From: Burkholderiaceae bacterium | GTDB taxonomy: Bacteria > Pseudomonadota > Gammaproteobacteria > Burkholderiales > Burkholderiaceae | NCBI GenBank assembly: GCA_947448305.1 | Contig: CANFME010000002.1 | Location: 1 to 64,000, forward strand | DNA length: 64,000 bases | Reading direction: 5' to 3' | Part shown: positions 1 through 9,270 of the stretch, one piece after another | Layout of the letters: each line of letters starts with the position of its first letter | Position numbering within the stretch: the first letter of the stretch is position 1 | Notes under the pieces: model-generated | What the model was told of the DNA's origin: nothing | Databases searched by the model: none | Seen by the model: only the letters and a program-made list of their open reading frames with translations | Made by a program: the position numbers and the translations under genes

Positions 1-57
1 AAGTGCGGAACGACGCTCTTGATCAATTTTGATCAACTCTTCAATTGTCTTGCTCAT
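1..57 (-). CDS. Partial CDS (N-terminus only, MSKTIEELIKIDQERRSAL...), runs off the left edge; function unknown
   Basis: Reverse strand is open from ATG at 55-57 to the window edge; lies just downstream of and co-directional with the 140-1369 gene. Confidence 0.45.
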   Translation of the reverse strand, partial: MSKTIEELIKIDQERRSAL

Positions 58-139
58 CACACATGCCTCTCTATTTTTTGGTCTGTACTACTTTGTGTGT
101 TTGCTACTATTGTCGATTTTTGTTACTTCAATTTACAGC

Positions 140-1369
140 TTAAAAATAGGCTTGCCCCCTACCAACAGTTGGCTCCCATTCGTTATCACACCAAGGCCCA
201 TCACCCTGTTCTTTGATGTAAGCAATCTTACCTTCCTCAGTTGGCTTATTCGTACCATTAAAGAAACCTTGGAGCCAATCAAAGACGTAATCATGGCAAT
301 CCATACCGCCCAAGTTCGAAATACTCCATAGTGGGTGATATTGGTTTTCAAAAACCCACATTTCTTTTGGCACTTTTAAATCTTCAAAGGCTTCAACAGC
401 TTCTTCTAATGGGCACAATGGGTCAAATTCACCCGTGACTAACAAAGTTGGGCATTTAATTTTGTCCAAATGTCCACGTACTGTCATGCCCTTTGCGACC
501 TCTTCATCAAAGCGCTCTTCATCCTCATAGCCAGCCATATACATGAACATTTGTTTGAAGCGTGGTGAGGAGACTGTGAAAATGGTATTGTTCGGATTAA
601 AGCAAGCTACAGAAGAAACCACTACCGCTGCACGGTGGTCATAACTCGACAAGCGAAGTGACCAGTAACTTCCCATACTGATACCGTAAATCGCAATCTT
701 ATCGCCATCAATTTCAGGACGCGTTTTGAGATATGTAATAACAGCCGCACCAGCGCGTTCGTAGTTATCACCGACCGCACGGATTTTTTGAATATTAGAA
801 TTACCTTGGCCAGGACCGTCCATCGCCAGAACATGAAACCCTCTTTCAATCCCGATGTTATGGTAAGCCTTTGGAAATACCTCTTTAGTTTGATCCATTC
901 CTGGGACATAAATAACTACTGGTGCTTTACGGCGATCCGGTAATAAATGCAGTAAGCAGGAAATAGTTTTACCGTCGTCAAACTCTACTTCTACGCGTTC
1001 AATTGGATAAGGAGCTGACTTGGTCCGCAGATCAACCATCTCAGTTAACTTGCCATACAAATATTCCTTGACAGGATGATCATCAAAATAGATTGGGTGT
1101 TGCGCCATACGATACGCTTCGACGGCATGATCGAAGTGATAAGTTGCTGAGGAGTGAGCACCACGTTCTTGAGCAAGTTTAGCCAGGCGTTCATGACGTT
1201 CACCCGCTTCACGCCAAATTTTTGGGTACATCCGGTAGTTACGAGCGCGCTTACCCGTTGGTACTTCAGCATCATCTCTTTCGAAATTTTGTACGCGACC
1301 ACGCATATTGAGGGCGAGATCCAGCATCCATTGCTGATTATCTCGCTCGGTTCTGAGCTTTTTAATCAT
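140..1369 (-). CDS. Alpha/beta hydrolase (FrsA/DUF1100-like or 2,6-dihydropseudooxynicotine hydrolase-like)
   Basis: 409 aa; GxSxG nucleophile elbow 'YGISMGSYW', 'MDGPGQGNS', and C-terminal 'TGEFDPLCP...ENQYHPL' consistent with the Asp/His of the triad. Confidence 0.8.
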   Translation of the reverse strand: MIKKLRTERDNQQWMLDLALNMRGRVQNFERDDAEVPTGKRARNYRMYPKIWREAGERHERLAKLAQERGAHSSATYHFDHAVEAYRMAQHPIYFDDHPVKEYLYGKLTEMVDLRTKSAPYPIERVEVEFDDGKTISCLLHLLPDRRKAPVVIYVPGMDQTKEVFPKAYHNIGIERGFHVLAMDGPGQGNSNIQKIRAVGDNYERAGAAVITYLKTRPEIDGDKIAIYGISMGSYWSLRLSSYDHRAAVVVSSVACFNPNNTIFTVSSPRFKQMFMYMAGYEDEERFDEEVAKGMTVRGHLDKIKCPTLLVTGEFDPLCPLEEAVEAFEDLKVPKEMWVFENQYHPLWSISNLGGMDCHDYVFDWLQGFFNGTNKPTEEGKIAYIKEQGDGPWCDNEWEPTVGRGQAYF

Positions 1370-1466
1370 TTTGTCCCCACAGTTTTATTAAAATCTTTTA
1401 TAGTTTGTACTACATTTTGAAATATTTATAAAAGACTTGTCAAGGTCTAATTTGGAGACGCCCGTT

Positions 1467-2489
1467 ATGAAACGCATTAAAACAGTATGGTTATCAAGTT
1501 TTTTTCTACGTCAATTTTTATTATTAAGCGCTGTAATCTTTAGTATTTTTGGTGGCTTAATTGCAAATAGCTGGGCGCAAGAATTCCCGAATCGGCCAAT
1601 TAAATTTGTAGTGCCTTTAGCGCCTGGGGGAGCAACGGACACTGTAACGAGAATTGTTGCCAAACAAGTTTCACAAATTTTGAATAATCCCGTGATTGTG
1701 GAAAACCGGATTGGCGCGGGTGGCTTAATTGCCATGGAGTCAATGACGAAAGTTGCGCCAGACGGATACACTTTATTTGTCGGAAATTTATCAACCAATG
1801 CCTTAAATCAGACTGTTTTTGAAAAGAAAATGAAGTTCAAACCCGAAGATGAGTTAACGGGTATCTCAATTTTGGCAACAATCCCGCATATCTTAGTAAG
1901 TTCAGCCAAATTCGAACCAAAAACCTTTGCTGAAACTATCACTTTTATTAAAAACAATCCACAAAAAGTAAACCATGCCTCCCCAGGGGTTGGTTCTTAC
2001 TCGATGATTGATATGGTCTCCCTAGAAAAAGCGGCCGGCTTAAATATGACGCACGTCCCTTATAACGGTGGCGTTGGACAATTTTTAATTCCAATGATTA
2101 GTAATGACGTACAAATTGCATTTATTAACGCTTCATCTGTCATCGAAATGATTAGGGCTGGCAACTTACGGGCTTTGGCGGTTACTACTGATAAGCGCTT
2201 AGCAGAATTACCCAATACACCAACGATGAGCGAAGTCGGTTATCCAGGTATCGGTACGAATGCTTGGCAAGGCTTGTTTGCCCCGAAAAAAACGCCACCT
2301 GCTGTAGTTGCTAAAATACACGCTGCCGTTGTAGAAGCTTTAAAATCAGAGGAAGTAAAAGATGCATTTAAGAAGCAATTAATTATTCCGGTGAGTAGTA
2401 ATTCCCCTGAAGAATTTAATCTCTTTTTAAAGTCAGAAGTAGCACGCTGGGCCAATATCGTCAAATCCATTCAATTACAAGTAGATTAG
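1467..2489 (+). CDS. Bug-family (TctC) tripartite tricarboxylate transporter substrate-binding protein, paralog 1
   Basis: Signal peptide, 'FPNRPIKFVVPLAPGGATDTVTR', 'VENRIGAGG', 'HVPYNGG'; ATG at 1467 preferred over TTG at 1437 (GGAG upstream). Confidence 0.9.
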   Translation: MKRIKTVWLSSFFLRQFLLLSAVIFSIFGGLIANSWAQEFPNRPIKFVVPLAPGGATDTVTRIVAKQVSQILNNPVIVENRIGAGGLIAMESMTKVAPDGYTLFVGNLSTNALNQTVFEKKMKFKPEDELTGISILATIPHILVSSAKFEPKTFAETITFIKNNPQKVNHASPGVGSYSMIDMVSLEKAAGLNMTHVPYNGGVGQFLIPMISNDVQIAFINASSVIEMIRAGNLRALAVTTDKRLAELPNTPTMSEVGYPGIGTNAWQGLFAPKKTPPAVVAKIHAAVVEALKSEEVKDAFKKQLIIPVSSNSPEEFNLFLKSEVARWANIVKSIQLQVD

Positions 2490-2497
2490 GGAATTTC

Positions 2498-3124
2498 ATG
2501 AGTACAAGTAACAACGCTGCAAACGATTTAGATCAATTATTAGATAAATTACGTATCCGCGAAGTGGTCGAAAACTGGGTCGTGTTTCGTGACTCAGGTA
2601 AATGGGAAGAGTTCAAATCCGTTTGGCATAGCGACGGTGTAATGATGGCTACTTGGTTCCAAGGTCCGTTTGAAGAGTTTATTAAAGTTTCGATTGAAGG
2701 TTGGAATAAAGGCGTTAGTATTTTGCATTTCTTGGGTGGCAATTCCGTTGAACTCTCTGCATCAGGAACACGGGCTATATCGCAAACAAAAATGACGATT
2801 ACCCAACGTGGTCTTGTTGATGGCTTTGAATGTGACGTTGTTTGTACAGGAAGATTTTATGACTTCATGGAAAAACGTGAAGGCCGTTGGGGCGTGGTAC
2901 TACGCCAACCCATTTATGAAAAAGATCGTATTAACCCACTAGATCCGAGTGCCAACTTTAAACTCGACCAAGCATTACTCCAAAGCTTTCCAGAAGGCTA
3001 TCGTCACTTGGCTTATATTCAAACCAAACTTGGTTTTAAAGTAAAAGAAGATATGCCCCAATTAAAGGGTGCTGCTGTTGAAGGACTCTATCAACGTGGA
3101 CGTGACTGGTTAAACCATGCTTAA
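2498..3124 (+). CDS. SnoaL-like / nuclear transport factor 2-like domain protein
   Basis: 208 aa with 'LRIREVVENWVVFRDSGKWEEFKSVWHSDGVMMATW' typical of SnoaL-like proteins. Confidence 0.7.
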   Translation: MSTSNNAANDLDQLLDKLRIREVVENWVVFRDSGKWEEFKSVWHSDGVMMATWFQGPFEEFIKVSIEGWNKGVSILHFLGGNSVELSASGTRAISQTKMTITQRGLVDGFECDVVCTGRFYDFMEKREGRWGVVLRQPIYEKDRINPLDPSANFKLDQALLQSFPEGYRHLAYIQTKLGFKVKEDMPQLKGAAVEGLYQRGRDWLNHA

Positions 3125-4100
3125 GCCAAAAGTAAATCTTGTTTTAACGGCATTGTTGACAACTTTAGGGCTTTTTATAGCTCCAATGACCTCTGCACAA
3201 AACGTTTCTGACAAACCACTTCGTATCATCGTTCCTCAGCCTCCAGGTGGTGGTTTTGATTTTGTTGGTCGCGTTCTAGCCGATAAGATGGCCCCTCTCA
3301 TTGGTCAATCCATTATGGTGGAGAACAAGACTGGTGCAGGGACTGTGGTTGGCACTGATTATGTAGCAAAACTGCCTGCAGACGGATCAACTGCTTTAGT
3401 AGGCTCGATTTCTAATATCGTCATGAACCCATGGCTTTATAAAAATCTACCTTACGATCCGATTAAGGATTTTGAGCCAGTCGGATTTGCCATTAGCTAT
3501 AGCTATACCCTTATTGGTCGTAAGGGTCTGCCGTTTAATACGCTACAAGGCTTAATCCAATATGCTAAAGAGAATCCAGGTAAGCTCACTTACGCGTCTG
3601 GTGGTAACGGCACAGGACAACACGTCTTACCTGCGGCACTGTGGAATAAGGCAGGTGTAGATTTAGTACACGTTCCTTACCGAGGTGCTCAACCTGCCTA
3701 TACTGATTTATTAGGCGGTCGAGTTGACTTGTTTTTTGACTTAGCACCAACGGCAAGACCGCATATTGAAGCGGGTAGCGTAGTAACGTTAGCAACTTCA
3801 GGGGCTAAACGTAATCCTAATCTACCCAACGTGCCAACCATTATTGAAACAGGGGTTGCTAACGTTGAACTAGAATCTTGGTTCGGTTTGTTTTTGCCGG
3901 CTAAAACTTCACCTGCAGCGATCAATGCATGGCGCAGTGCCATGACGAAAGCCGCAAATCAAGCTGAGGTCAAAGAGCGTTTTGAAAAAGCAGGTGGACA
4001 CCCCATTTCACCTACTGCTGAAGAAGTCAAAGCCATCATTGCAAAAGACTATGTGCGCTGGAAAAACCTCATCGCTGATGCAAATGTAAAGGCTGACTAA
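3117..4100 (+). CDS. Bug-family (TctC) substrate-binding protein, paralog 2
   Basis: Signal peptide; 'DKPLRIIVPQPPGGGFDFVGRVLADKM', 'VENKTGAGTVVGTDYVAK', 'HVPYRGAQPAYTDLLGGRVD'. Confidence 0.92.
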   Translation: MLKPKVNLVLTALLTTLGLFIAPMTSAQNVSDKPLRIIVPQPPGGGFDFVGRVLADKMAPLIGQSIMVENKTGAGTVVGTDYVAKLPADGSTALVGSISNIVMNPWLYKNLPYDPIKDFEPVGFAISYSYTLIGRKGLPFNTLQGLIQYAKENPGKLTYASGGNGTGQHVLPAALWNKAGVDLVHVPYRGAQPAYTDLLGGRVDLFFDLAPTARPHIEAGSVVTLATSGAKRNPNLPNVPTIIETGVANVELESWFGLFLPAKTSPAAINAWRSAMTKAANQAEVKERFEKAGGHPISPTAEEVKAIIAKDYVRWKNLIADANVKAD

Positions 4101-4152
4101 GGTAACTAAAGTACCTAAGGTAGATCAATTTTTTCATCTAAGTAGTCAATAG

Positions 4153-4192
4153 AAGCAGATAAGATATAAGATTTTCTCTGCTTTTATTTTTT
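4153..4192 (+). terminator. Rho-independent terminator after Bug paralog 2
   Basis: AAGCAGA (4153-4159) pairs with TCTGCTT (4177-4183), followed by TTTATTTTTTAT. Confidence 0.6.
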
Positions 4193-4284
4193 ATAGCTCA
4201 TTCCCCACATTTAGCTTACTAGTATTGAGGATTAGTTTGCCCTAGTTTTGTTAAAATCAACTTATCACTTATCAAGGCAAAATC

Positions 4285-5505
4285 ATGTCAAAACCATTAC
4301 TCCCGTACCACGATATTCGCGTTGTTGAATTCACCCATATGGTGATGGGTCCCACCTGCGGTATGGTGCTCGCAGACTTAGGTGCAGATGTGATTAAGGT
4401 TGAGCCTTTAGAGGGTGATAAAACTCGTGAACTATTAGGTTCTGGCGCAGGATTTTTTCCGATGTTTAACCGCAATAAAAAAAGTATTTCGGTAAATTTA
4501 AAAACCCCAGAAGGCAAGAAGGTCGTTGAAGACCTGATCGCCACAGCAGATGTCGTGATTGAAAACTTCAAAACGGGCACAATGAAAAAGCTGGGACTTG
4601 ATTACGAGACCTTATCCAAAAAACATCCACGCCTGATTTATGTCACGAATAAAGGATTTTTACCAGGACCTTACGATCATCGCACCGCACTTGATGAAGT
4701 CGTACAAATGATGGGCGGCCTAGCCTATATGACTGGCCCGAAAGGAATGCCATTGCGCGCTGGTACCTCTGTAAATGACATGATGGGTGGTATTTTTGGG
4801 GCAATTGGTGTGATGGCAGCACTTCGTAATCGGGATCGTACCGGTCTTGGTGAAGAGATTCAGACAGGTTTATTTGAAAACAATGTTTTCTTAGTTGGTC
4901 AACACATGTTGCAATATGCTGTGACCGGCAAAGCAGCAGACCCGATGCCAAATCGCATTTCTTCATGGGGAATTTACGATATTTTTGAGGTAAAAAATCA
5001 AGAACAGATTTTCTTAGGTGTCGTTACAGATACTCAATGGGAAATCTTTTGCCGCGTATTTGGTTTAACTGATCTTCAGGCGGATACAAGGTATGCCACT
5101 AATAATTTAAGAGTAACGAACCGAGAAACATTAATCCCTGAATTAAGAGCTAGATTTGTGGATATTGCAGCAGTGGACATTGCCAAAATCTTTGAAGATA
5201 ACGGCTTACCCTACGCACCAATAACTAAACCTCAAGAGCTATTTAATGACCCTCATCTCTTAGCAACAGGTGGTATCGCTAAGATTGAGATTCCGAATGG
5301 TGCAAACCCAGGATCTTTTACTCACACACCTTTATTACCATTAACCATTGGTGGTCAACGCTTAGGAATTCGATTAGACCCTCCTTACCAGGGAGCGCAT
5401 ACAAAAGAGATTTTGTCTGAACTGGGTTTATCACAAGCCACCATTGATGAATTGATTGCTAAAGGGATCATGGTGGCAAGCGGTGACACCCAAAGTAAAA
5501 AATAA
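4285..5505 (+). CDS. CaiB/BaiF family (class III) CoA-transferase
   Basis: 'DIRVVEFTHMVMGPTCGMVLADLGADVIKVEPLEGDKTR...NRNKKSISVNLKTPEGK...ADVVIENFKTG'. Confidence 0.93.
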   Translation: MSKPLLPYHDIRVVEFTHMVMGPTCGMVLADLGADVIKVEPLEGDKTRELLGSGAGFFPMFNRNKKSISVNLKTPEGKKVVEDLIATADVVIENFKTGTMKKLGLDYETLSKKHPRLIYVTNKGFLPGPYDHRTALDEVVQMMGGLAYMTGPKGMPLRAGTSVNDMMGGIFGAIGVMAALRNRDRTGLGEEIQTGLFENNVFLVGQHMLQYAVTGKAADPMPNRISSWGIYDIFEVKNQEQIFLGVVTDTQWEIFCRVFGLTDLQADTRYATNNLRVTNRETLIPELRARFVDIAAVDIAKIFEDNGLPYAPITKPQELFNDPHLLATGGIAKIEIPNGANPGSFTHTPLLPLTIGGQRLGIRLDPPYQGAHTKEILSELGLSQATIDELIAKGIMVASGDTQSKK

Positions 5506-5561
5506 CTATCTTTTCCAAACATTTTAAGGATTCAATCACCTACGAGGGCAAAATTTAATCC

Positions 5562-6503
5562 TTATAACGCCTTTAAATGATAATTAATTCGATTCATTAA
5601 ATCATTAAAACTAGGCTGGCCTTTGTAATAAAGGCTAGCCACTTTTTGATATTCTGACTCAAACAGTTTTCTATCTTCTAACTCAGTTAGAAGAAAAGCA
5701 GCATTTTCAGTAATATTTAAATTATCAGCTTTAGGAAATCGCTCTTTTTTTCTGGTTCTATAACTGTCAGTTTTAATAAACTCTAAGACTGGAGAGTAGC
5801 CTAAAAGGCAATACACATCATAATAATGTCTTAAGAAATTCTTAGGAAATCCCTTCCCTGCTTTGAATTGTCGATACTTTGTAGATATAGTTTGCAACTT
5901 TTCAACAAATGTATATTCAGGCAAATAACATAAAATATTTTTTGCTCGGTTGTCATTAATATCTTTTACATACTTAACCGCATGATCGTACGCCCAAGAA
6001 GAAATATCTAATGCCTGATTTGGTGCAGTATCATCAAAGCCTAACTCCAACAATAAGCCATCTTTTAAACCATTCAACGATTGTGTTGTAGATTGGTAAT
6101 TTAAGCGAATCCCTCCGCTACGCATTTTTTCTTTATCATCAAAAGAATGATCACGACCTACATCTCGTAAGCCAGAAATTTTTAAATTTCTAGCTATCCA
6201 CTCATAGTAATCAGAACGTGATTGTATGTGTACTTTTTTATTTTGATTTTTCCCAGTCTTTACGTCTAGGCATTTTGGAGGATCAATTCGGATATCGATG
6301 TCTTCCGAAAATCGATGGATTAGACCAAAACCTTTAGATAGAGAAGTGCCGCCTTTTAATTCAAAGGTAAAGCCCTGCTCCTGCAATCCCCACAAGCAAT
6401 GCATGATCCAATAATCTTTTTCAACCAAAGTAGGACTAATCGCCATATCGTCAGATACAGCAGCAATCAAATCTTTAAAGTTTTTATGATGATGCAACAG
6501 CAA
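5562..6503 (-). CDS. abiEii: AbiEii/AbiGii-family nucleotidyltransferase toxin (type IV TA, AbiE)
   Basis: 'LVEKDYWIMHCLWGL...FELKGGTSLSKGFGLIHRFSEDIDIRID' nucleotidyltransferase signature; starts at TTG; lies 13 bp after the AbiEi-like gene. Confidence 0.88.
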   Translation of the reverse strand: MLLHHHKNFKDLIAAVSDDMAISPTLVEKDYWIMHCLWGLQEQGFTFELKGGTSLSKGFGLIHRFSEDIDIRIDPPKCLDVKTGKNQNKKVHIQSRSDYYEWIARNLKISGLRDVGRDHSFDDKEKMRSGGIRLNYQSTTQSLNGLKDGLLLELGFDDTAPNQALDISSWAYDHAVKYVKDINDNRAKNILCYLPEYTFVEKLQTISTKYRQFKAGKGFPKNFLRHYYDVYCLLGYSPVLEFIKTDSYRTRKKERFPKADNLNITENAAFLLTELEDRKLFESEYQKVASLYYKGQPSFNDLMNRINYHLKAL

Positions 6504-6516
6504 TATTCATTCTCAT

Positions 6517-7146
6517 TCAAGAATATCTTATCCAAGATAAAAGCATTTTTTTCGTTTTTCCTAAACCATAAAGTAGGACATATTTATCTAGCTTTGCAGA
6601 ATCAAAATTGGATAACATCTTTTCTACATTTACCAAAACATCATCCTTATTCTCTGGAAGAGAATCAAGATTGTTTAATAGGTCAATCAATAAGAACTCT
6701 TTATCTAGCTTTTTAGGAAATCTAGGTTTCATTTTAAAGTCAAAATTTCTATTACCTAATTGAAAGACACCATGGCGCTTATGGTTATAAACCCAAGTCT
6801 TGTTCTGTAGTTGCGTTGTTCCGATACCTAATGAGTTATAACTGTTAGGCGAAAAAATCAAGAAATCATCTTCTTTTAAAAAAGCTCGAACTAATTCATC
6901 TTCTTTTGGGGGTAATCTGCCAAATGTTGATGATTTTGGTGCGTAATAAAGTCCTTGTGATAACTTTTCTAAATCACCAGCATCTACCAATTGCTTTAAA
7001 TGACGGTCCACTGCATTAGAACTACTTAACAAATCCTCTCTTCTATAGACTTTGCCTTTCTTTAAATGCGAACGAAGTACTCCCAATGCAGTATCGGGCA
7101 ATTCATAAACTATTTTTGAGGAAGGCTTGATGAAGATTTTTTGCAT
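6517..7146 (-). CDS. abiEi: AbiEi-like / DUF6088 antitoxin of the AbiE system
   Basis: 209 aa with N-terminal wHTH 'VYRREDLLSSSNAVDRHLKQLVDAGDLEKLSQGLYYAPKSS', located directly upstream of the AbiEii gene. Confidence 0.82.
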   Translation of the reverse strand: MQKIFIKPSSKIVYELPDTALGVLRSHLKKGKVYRREDLLSSSNAVDRHLKQLVDAGDLEKLSQGLYYAPKSSTFGRLPPKEDELVRAFLKEDDFLIFSPNSYNSLGIGTTQLQNKTWVYNHKRHGVFQLGNRNFDFKMKPRFPKKLDKEFLLIDLLNNLDSLPENKDDVLVNVEKMLSNFDSAKLDKYVLLYGLGKTKKMLLSWIRYS

Positions 7147-7223
7147 GATTATTTATTTAAATTTCATGCATATTAACACGAATAACTTACATAAGAAGTT
7201 TAATTAGCATTAAGCTTCTTATG
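7142..7223 (-). promoter_or_regulatory. Candidate abiE operator/promoter region with two inverted repeats
   Basis: TGCATGA (7142-7148)/TCATGCA (7164-7170) overlapping the start codon; CATAAGAAGTTTAAT (7190-7204)-TAGC-ATTAAGCTTCTTATG (7209-7223), 14/15 complementary plus one G/T pair. Confidence 0.5.
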
Positions 7224-7267
7224 CCGTTAATCTTTCTATTTTGAATACTTAGACGAAAAAAATAGTT

Positions 7268-8164
7268 TCAAAAGTCATAAAGCATTGCTGGTGTATCCAC
7301 CAAAACTTGTTGTAGAAGTTCAGGCGTATTTAATACTTCACCAAGCAAGTTAAGTAAATGACCATCATTAGGTAATTTTTCTTGTTCAAAATAATTAATG
7401 TGCGGCCAATCAGTTCCCCAAACTAATTGCTTTGGGTTGGCATCAACGAGTGCTTGCATAAAGGGTAATGCATCCACAAAACCTTTTGAGGCTGTGCCAA
7501 TTCGGTCTGCCCCAGAAATCTTACAAAAAGCTTGACCGGTTTTCAGTAAGTCACACAAAAACAAAAAGCCAGGATCAGTAATCCCTCTGGTCGTTTCCAT
7601 GCGTCCCATATGATCTACGATCAAAGGCAATTGTAAGGCGGCTAATCGGGGCATCAGGCGTGGTAAATCTGGTGCATAAATCCAAATTTGCGCATGCCAG
7701 CCACGACTTCGCATGCGAGGTGCTAAAGCTTCTAAAGTTTCAAGGCCAATACCGTTTCGATACATCGCGTGACCACCAACTTGTAATAAGTTGACCCGTA
7801 CCCCTCTGACGCCTAAGGCGTGCATTTGATCTAATTCCGCGTCCGTAATATTAGGATCTGGCACCACTACGCCTCGCAGACGATCCGGGTAAGCTTTAAG
7901 AGCGTCTAAGGTAGAGCCATTATTTGTGCCGCAAACGCTAGCGGTGACAACTACGCCTCTAGTTAAGCCGAGGTGATCTAAGTGCGCCACAAATTGCTCA
8001 GGTAAAAACTCTGCTGCAGGGGTATAACTTCGATCATCTGCTAAAGGATATTTAGAGTATGGGCCAAACGTATGAACGTGACTATCGCAGGCAAGTTTCG
8101 GTATTTGTAAAGTTACAGGTTGATATTCAGATAGTGGGATGGCTGGTAAGCATACTTTAGTCAT
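7268..8164 (-). CDS. Amidohydrolase family, 2-pyrone-4,6-dicarboxylate hydrolase-like (LigI-type) metal-dependent hydrolase
   Basis: 'CDSHVHTFGP', 'RGVRVNLLQVGG', 'LPLIVDHMGRM', 'LVWGTDWPH'. Confidence 0.87.
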   Translation of the reverse strand: MTKVCLPAIPLSEYQPVTLQIPKLACDSHVHTFGPYSKYPLADDRSYTPAAEFLPEQFVAHLDHLGLTRGVVVTASVCGTNNGSTLDALKAYPDRLRGVVVPDPNITDAELDQMHALGVRGVRVNLLQVGGHAMYRNGIGLETLEALAPRMRSRGWHAQIWIYAPDLPRLMPRLAALQLPLIVDHMGRMETTRGITDPGFLFLCDLLKTGQAFCKISGADRIGTASKGFVDALPFMQALVDANPKQLVWGTDWPHINYFEQEKLPNDGHLLNLLGEVLNTPELLQQVLVDTPAMLYDF

Positions 8165-8167
8165 TTT

Positions 8168-9187
8168 TTATTCCGCTTTAATTTTTCCAGAAAGGGCAAG
8201 TTTTTTTGAATTAACTGATTCTTTAGCAATCATTTCTTGCCAAGCTGCAGGGGTTGAATACAGCGGCGTACTACCAATTGATTTCATTCTTTTTAAGAAA
8301 TCTTCTTCTTTGGTCACTTGACCAATCGCTGCATTAAGTTTTTGAATTACTTCAGGAGGTGTGCCACTTGGCGCTAGGATGCCAGTGGTGGTTCCCATCT
8401 CTAAATCAATTTGCGTTTGCTCAACCAAGGTTGGTACCTCTGGAAAGTTGCCATCACGAGTTCTAGCAAGTACTGCGAGAACTTTTAATTGACCACCGTC
8501 GATAAAAGGCTTTGAGCTGGTAATTTGATCTACTACAAAGTCTAACTGTCCCCCAATCAAATCGGTTAATGCAGGAGCAGAACCTTTATAGGGAATTACA
8601 TTAAATTGTAATTTTGCTGCCTCTTCGATATTTAGAATCGACATATGATTAGATGTACCAGGTCCAGAATGTCCAACACTGACTTTGCCCGGAGACTTCG
8701 TTGCCATGGCGATCAAATCTTTAGCAGAATTAAATCGTGTATCGTTTTTTCGGACCACAATCATGAGCGGTGAAAAAGCCACGGCACTAATCGGCGCAAA
8801 GTTTTCTAACTGATAGGTCGTCTTGATTAAATGTGGCAGAGTACCAATGGTATTGGTGGTTGCCACAATTAAGGTATAACCGTCCGCAGGTGCTTTTGCA
8901 ACATAGCTACTTGCAATGGCTCCGCCGGCCCCAGCGCGGTTCTCAACGACTACTGACTGACCTAAAATTTTTGATAAGCCAGGAGCTAAAGTGCGGCCAA
9001 TAATATCTAAATTACCACCTGGTGCAAAAGGAATCTCTAGGTTAATACTTTTATTCGGAAAGGTATTACTAGTTGTTTGTGCAAAGCCTAGACTTGTGAT
9101 GAGACAAGTACCTAAAACAGAAACCAAAAGGCTTTTTTTGTTGAAATTGAAATAGAAATACTTCTGCAGTACCTGACTGATTTGCAT
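8168..9187 (-). CDS. Bug-family (TctC) substrate-binding protein, paralog 3
   Basis: 'FPNKSINLEIPFAPGGNLDIIGRTLA', 'VVVENRAGAGGAIASSYVAKAPADGYTL', 'VIPYKGSAPALTDLIGGQLD'. Confidence 0.92.
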   Translation of the reverse strand: MQISQVLQKYFYFNFNKKSLLVSVLGTCLITSLGFAQTTSNTFPNKSINLEIPFAPGGNLDIIGRTLAPGLSKILGQSVVVENRAGAGGAIASSYVAKAPADGYTLIVATTNTIGTLPHLIKTTYQLENFAPISAVAFSPLMIVVRKNDTRFNSAKDLIAMATKSPGKVSVGHSGPGTSNHMSILNIEEAAKLQFNVIPYKGSAPALTDLIGGQLDFVVDQITSSKPFIDGGQLKVLAVLARTRDGNFPEVPTLVEQTQIDLEMGTTTGILAPSGTPPEVIQKLNAAIGQVTKEEDFLKRMKSIGSTPLYSTPAAWQEMIAKESVNSKKLALSGKIKAE

Positions 9188-9270
9188 ACGATCTCCTTAA
9201 TTATTTTTTCACCATCACGTTAAAACTGAAAAGTTCACTAAAAGCATGAACTTGTCGCAGATACTCACGA

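Noticed and set aside
5525-5564. TAAGGATT...AATCCTTA inverted repeat between the CoA-transferase and abiEii genes
   Set aside because: 8-bp arms with a 24-nt loop overlapping the abiEii stop; too weak to call as a terminator.
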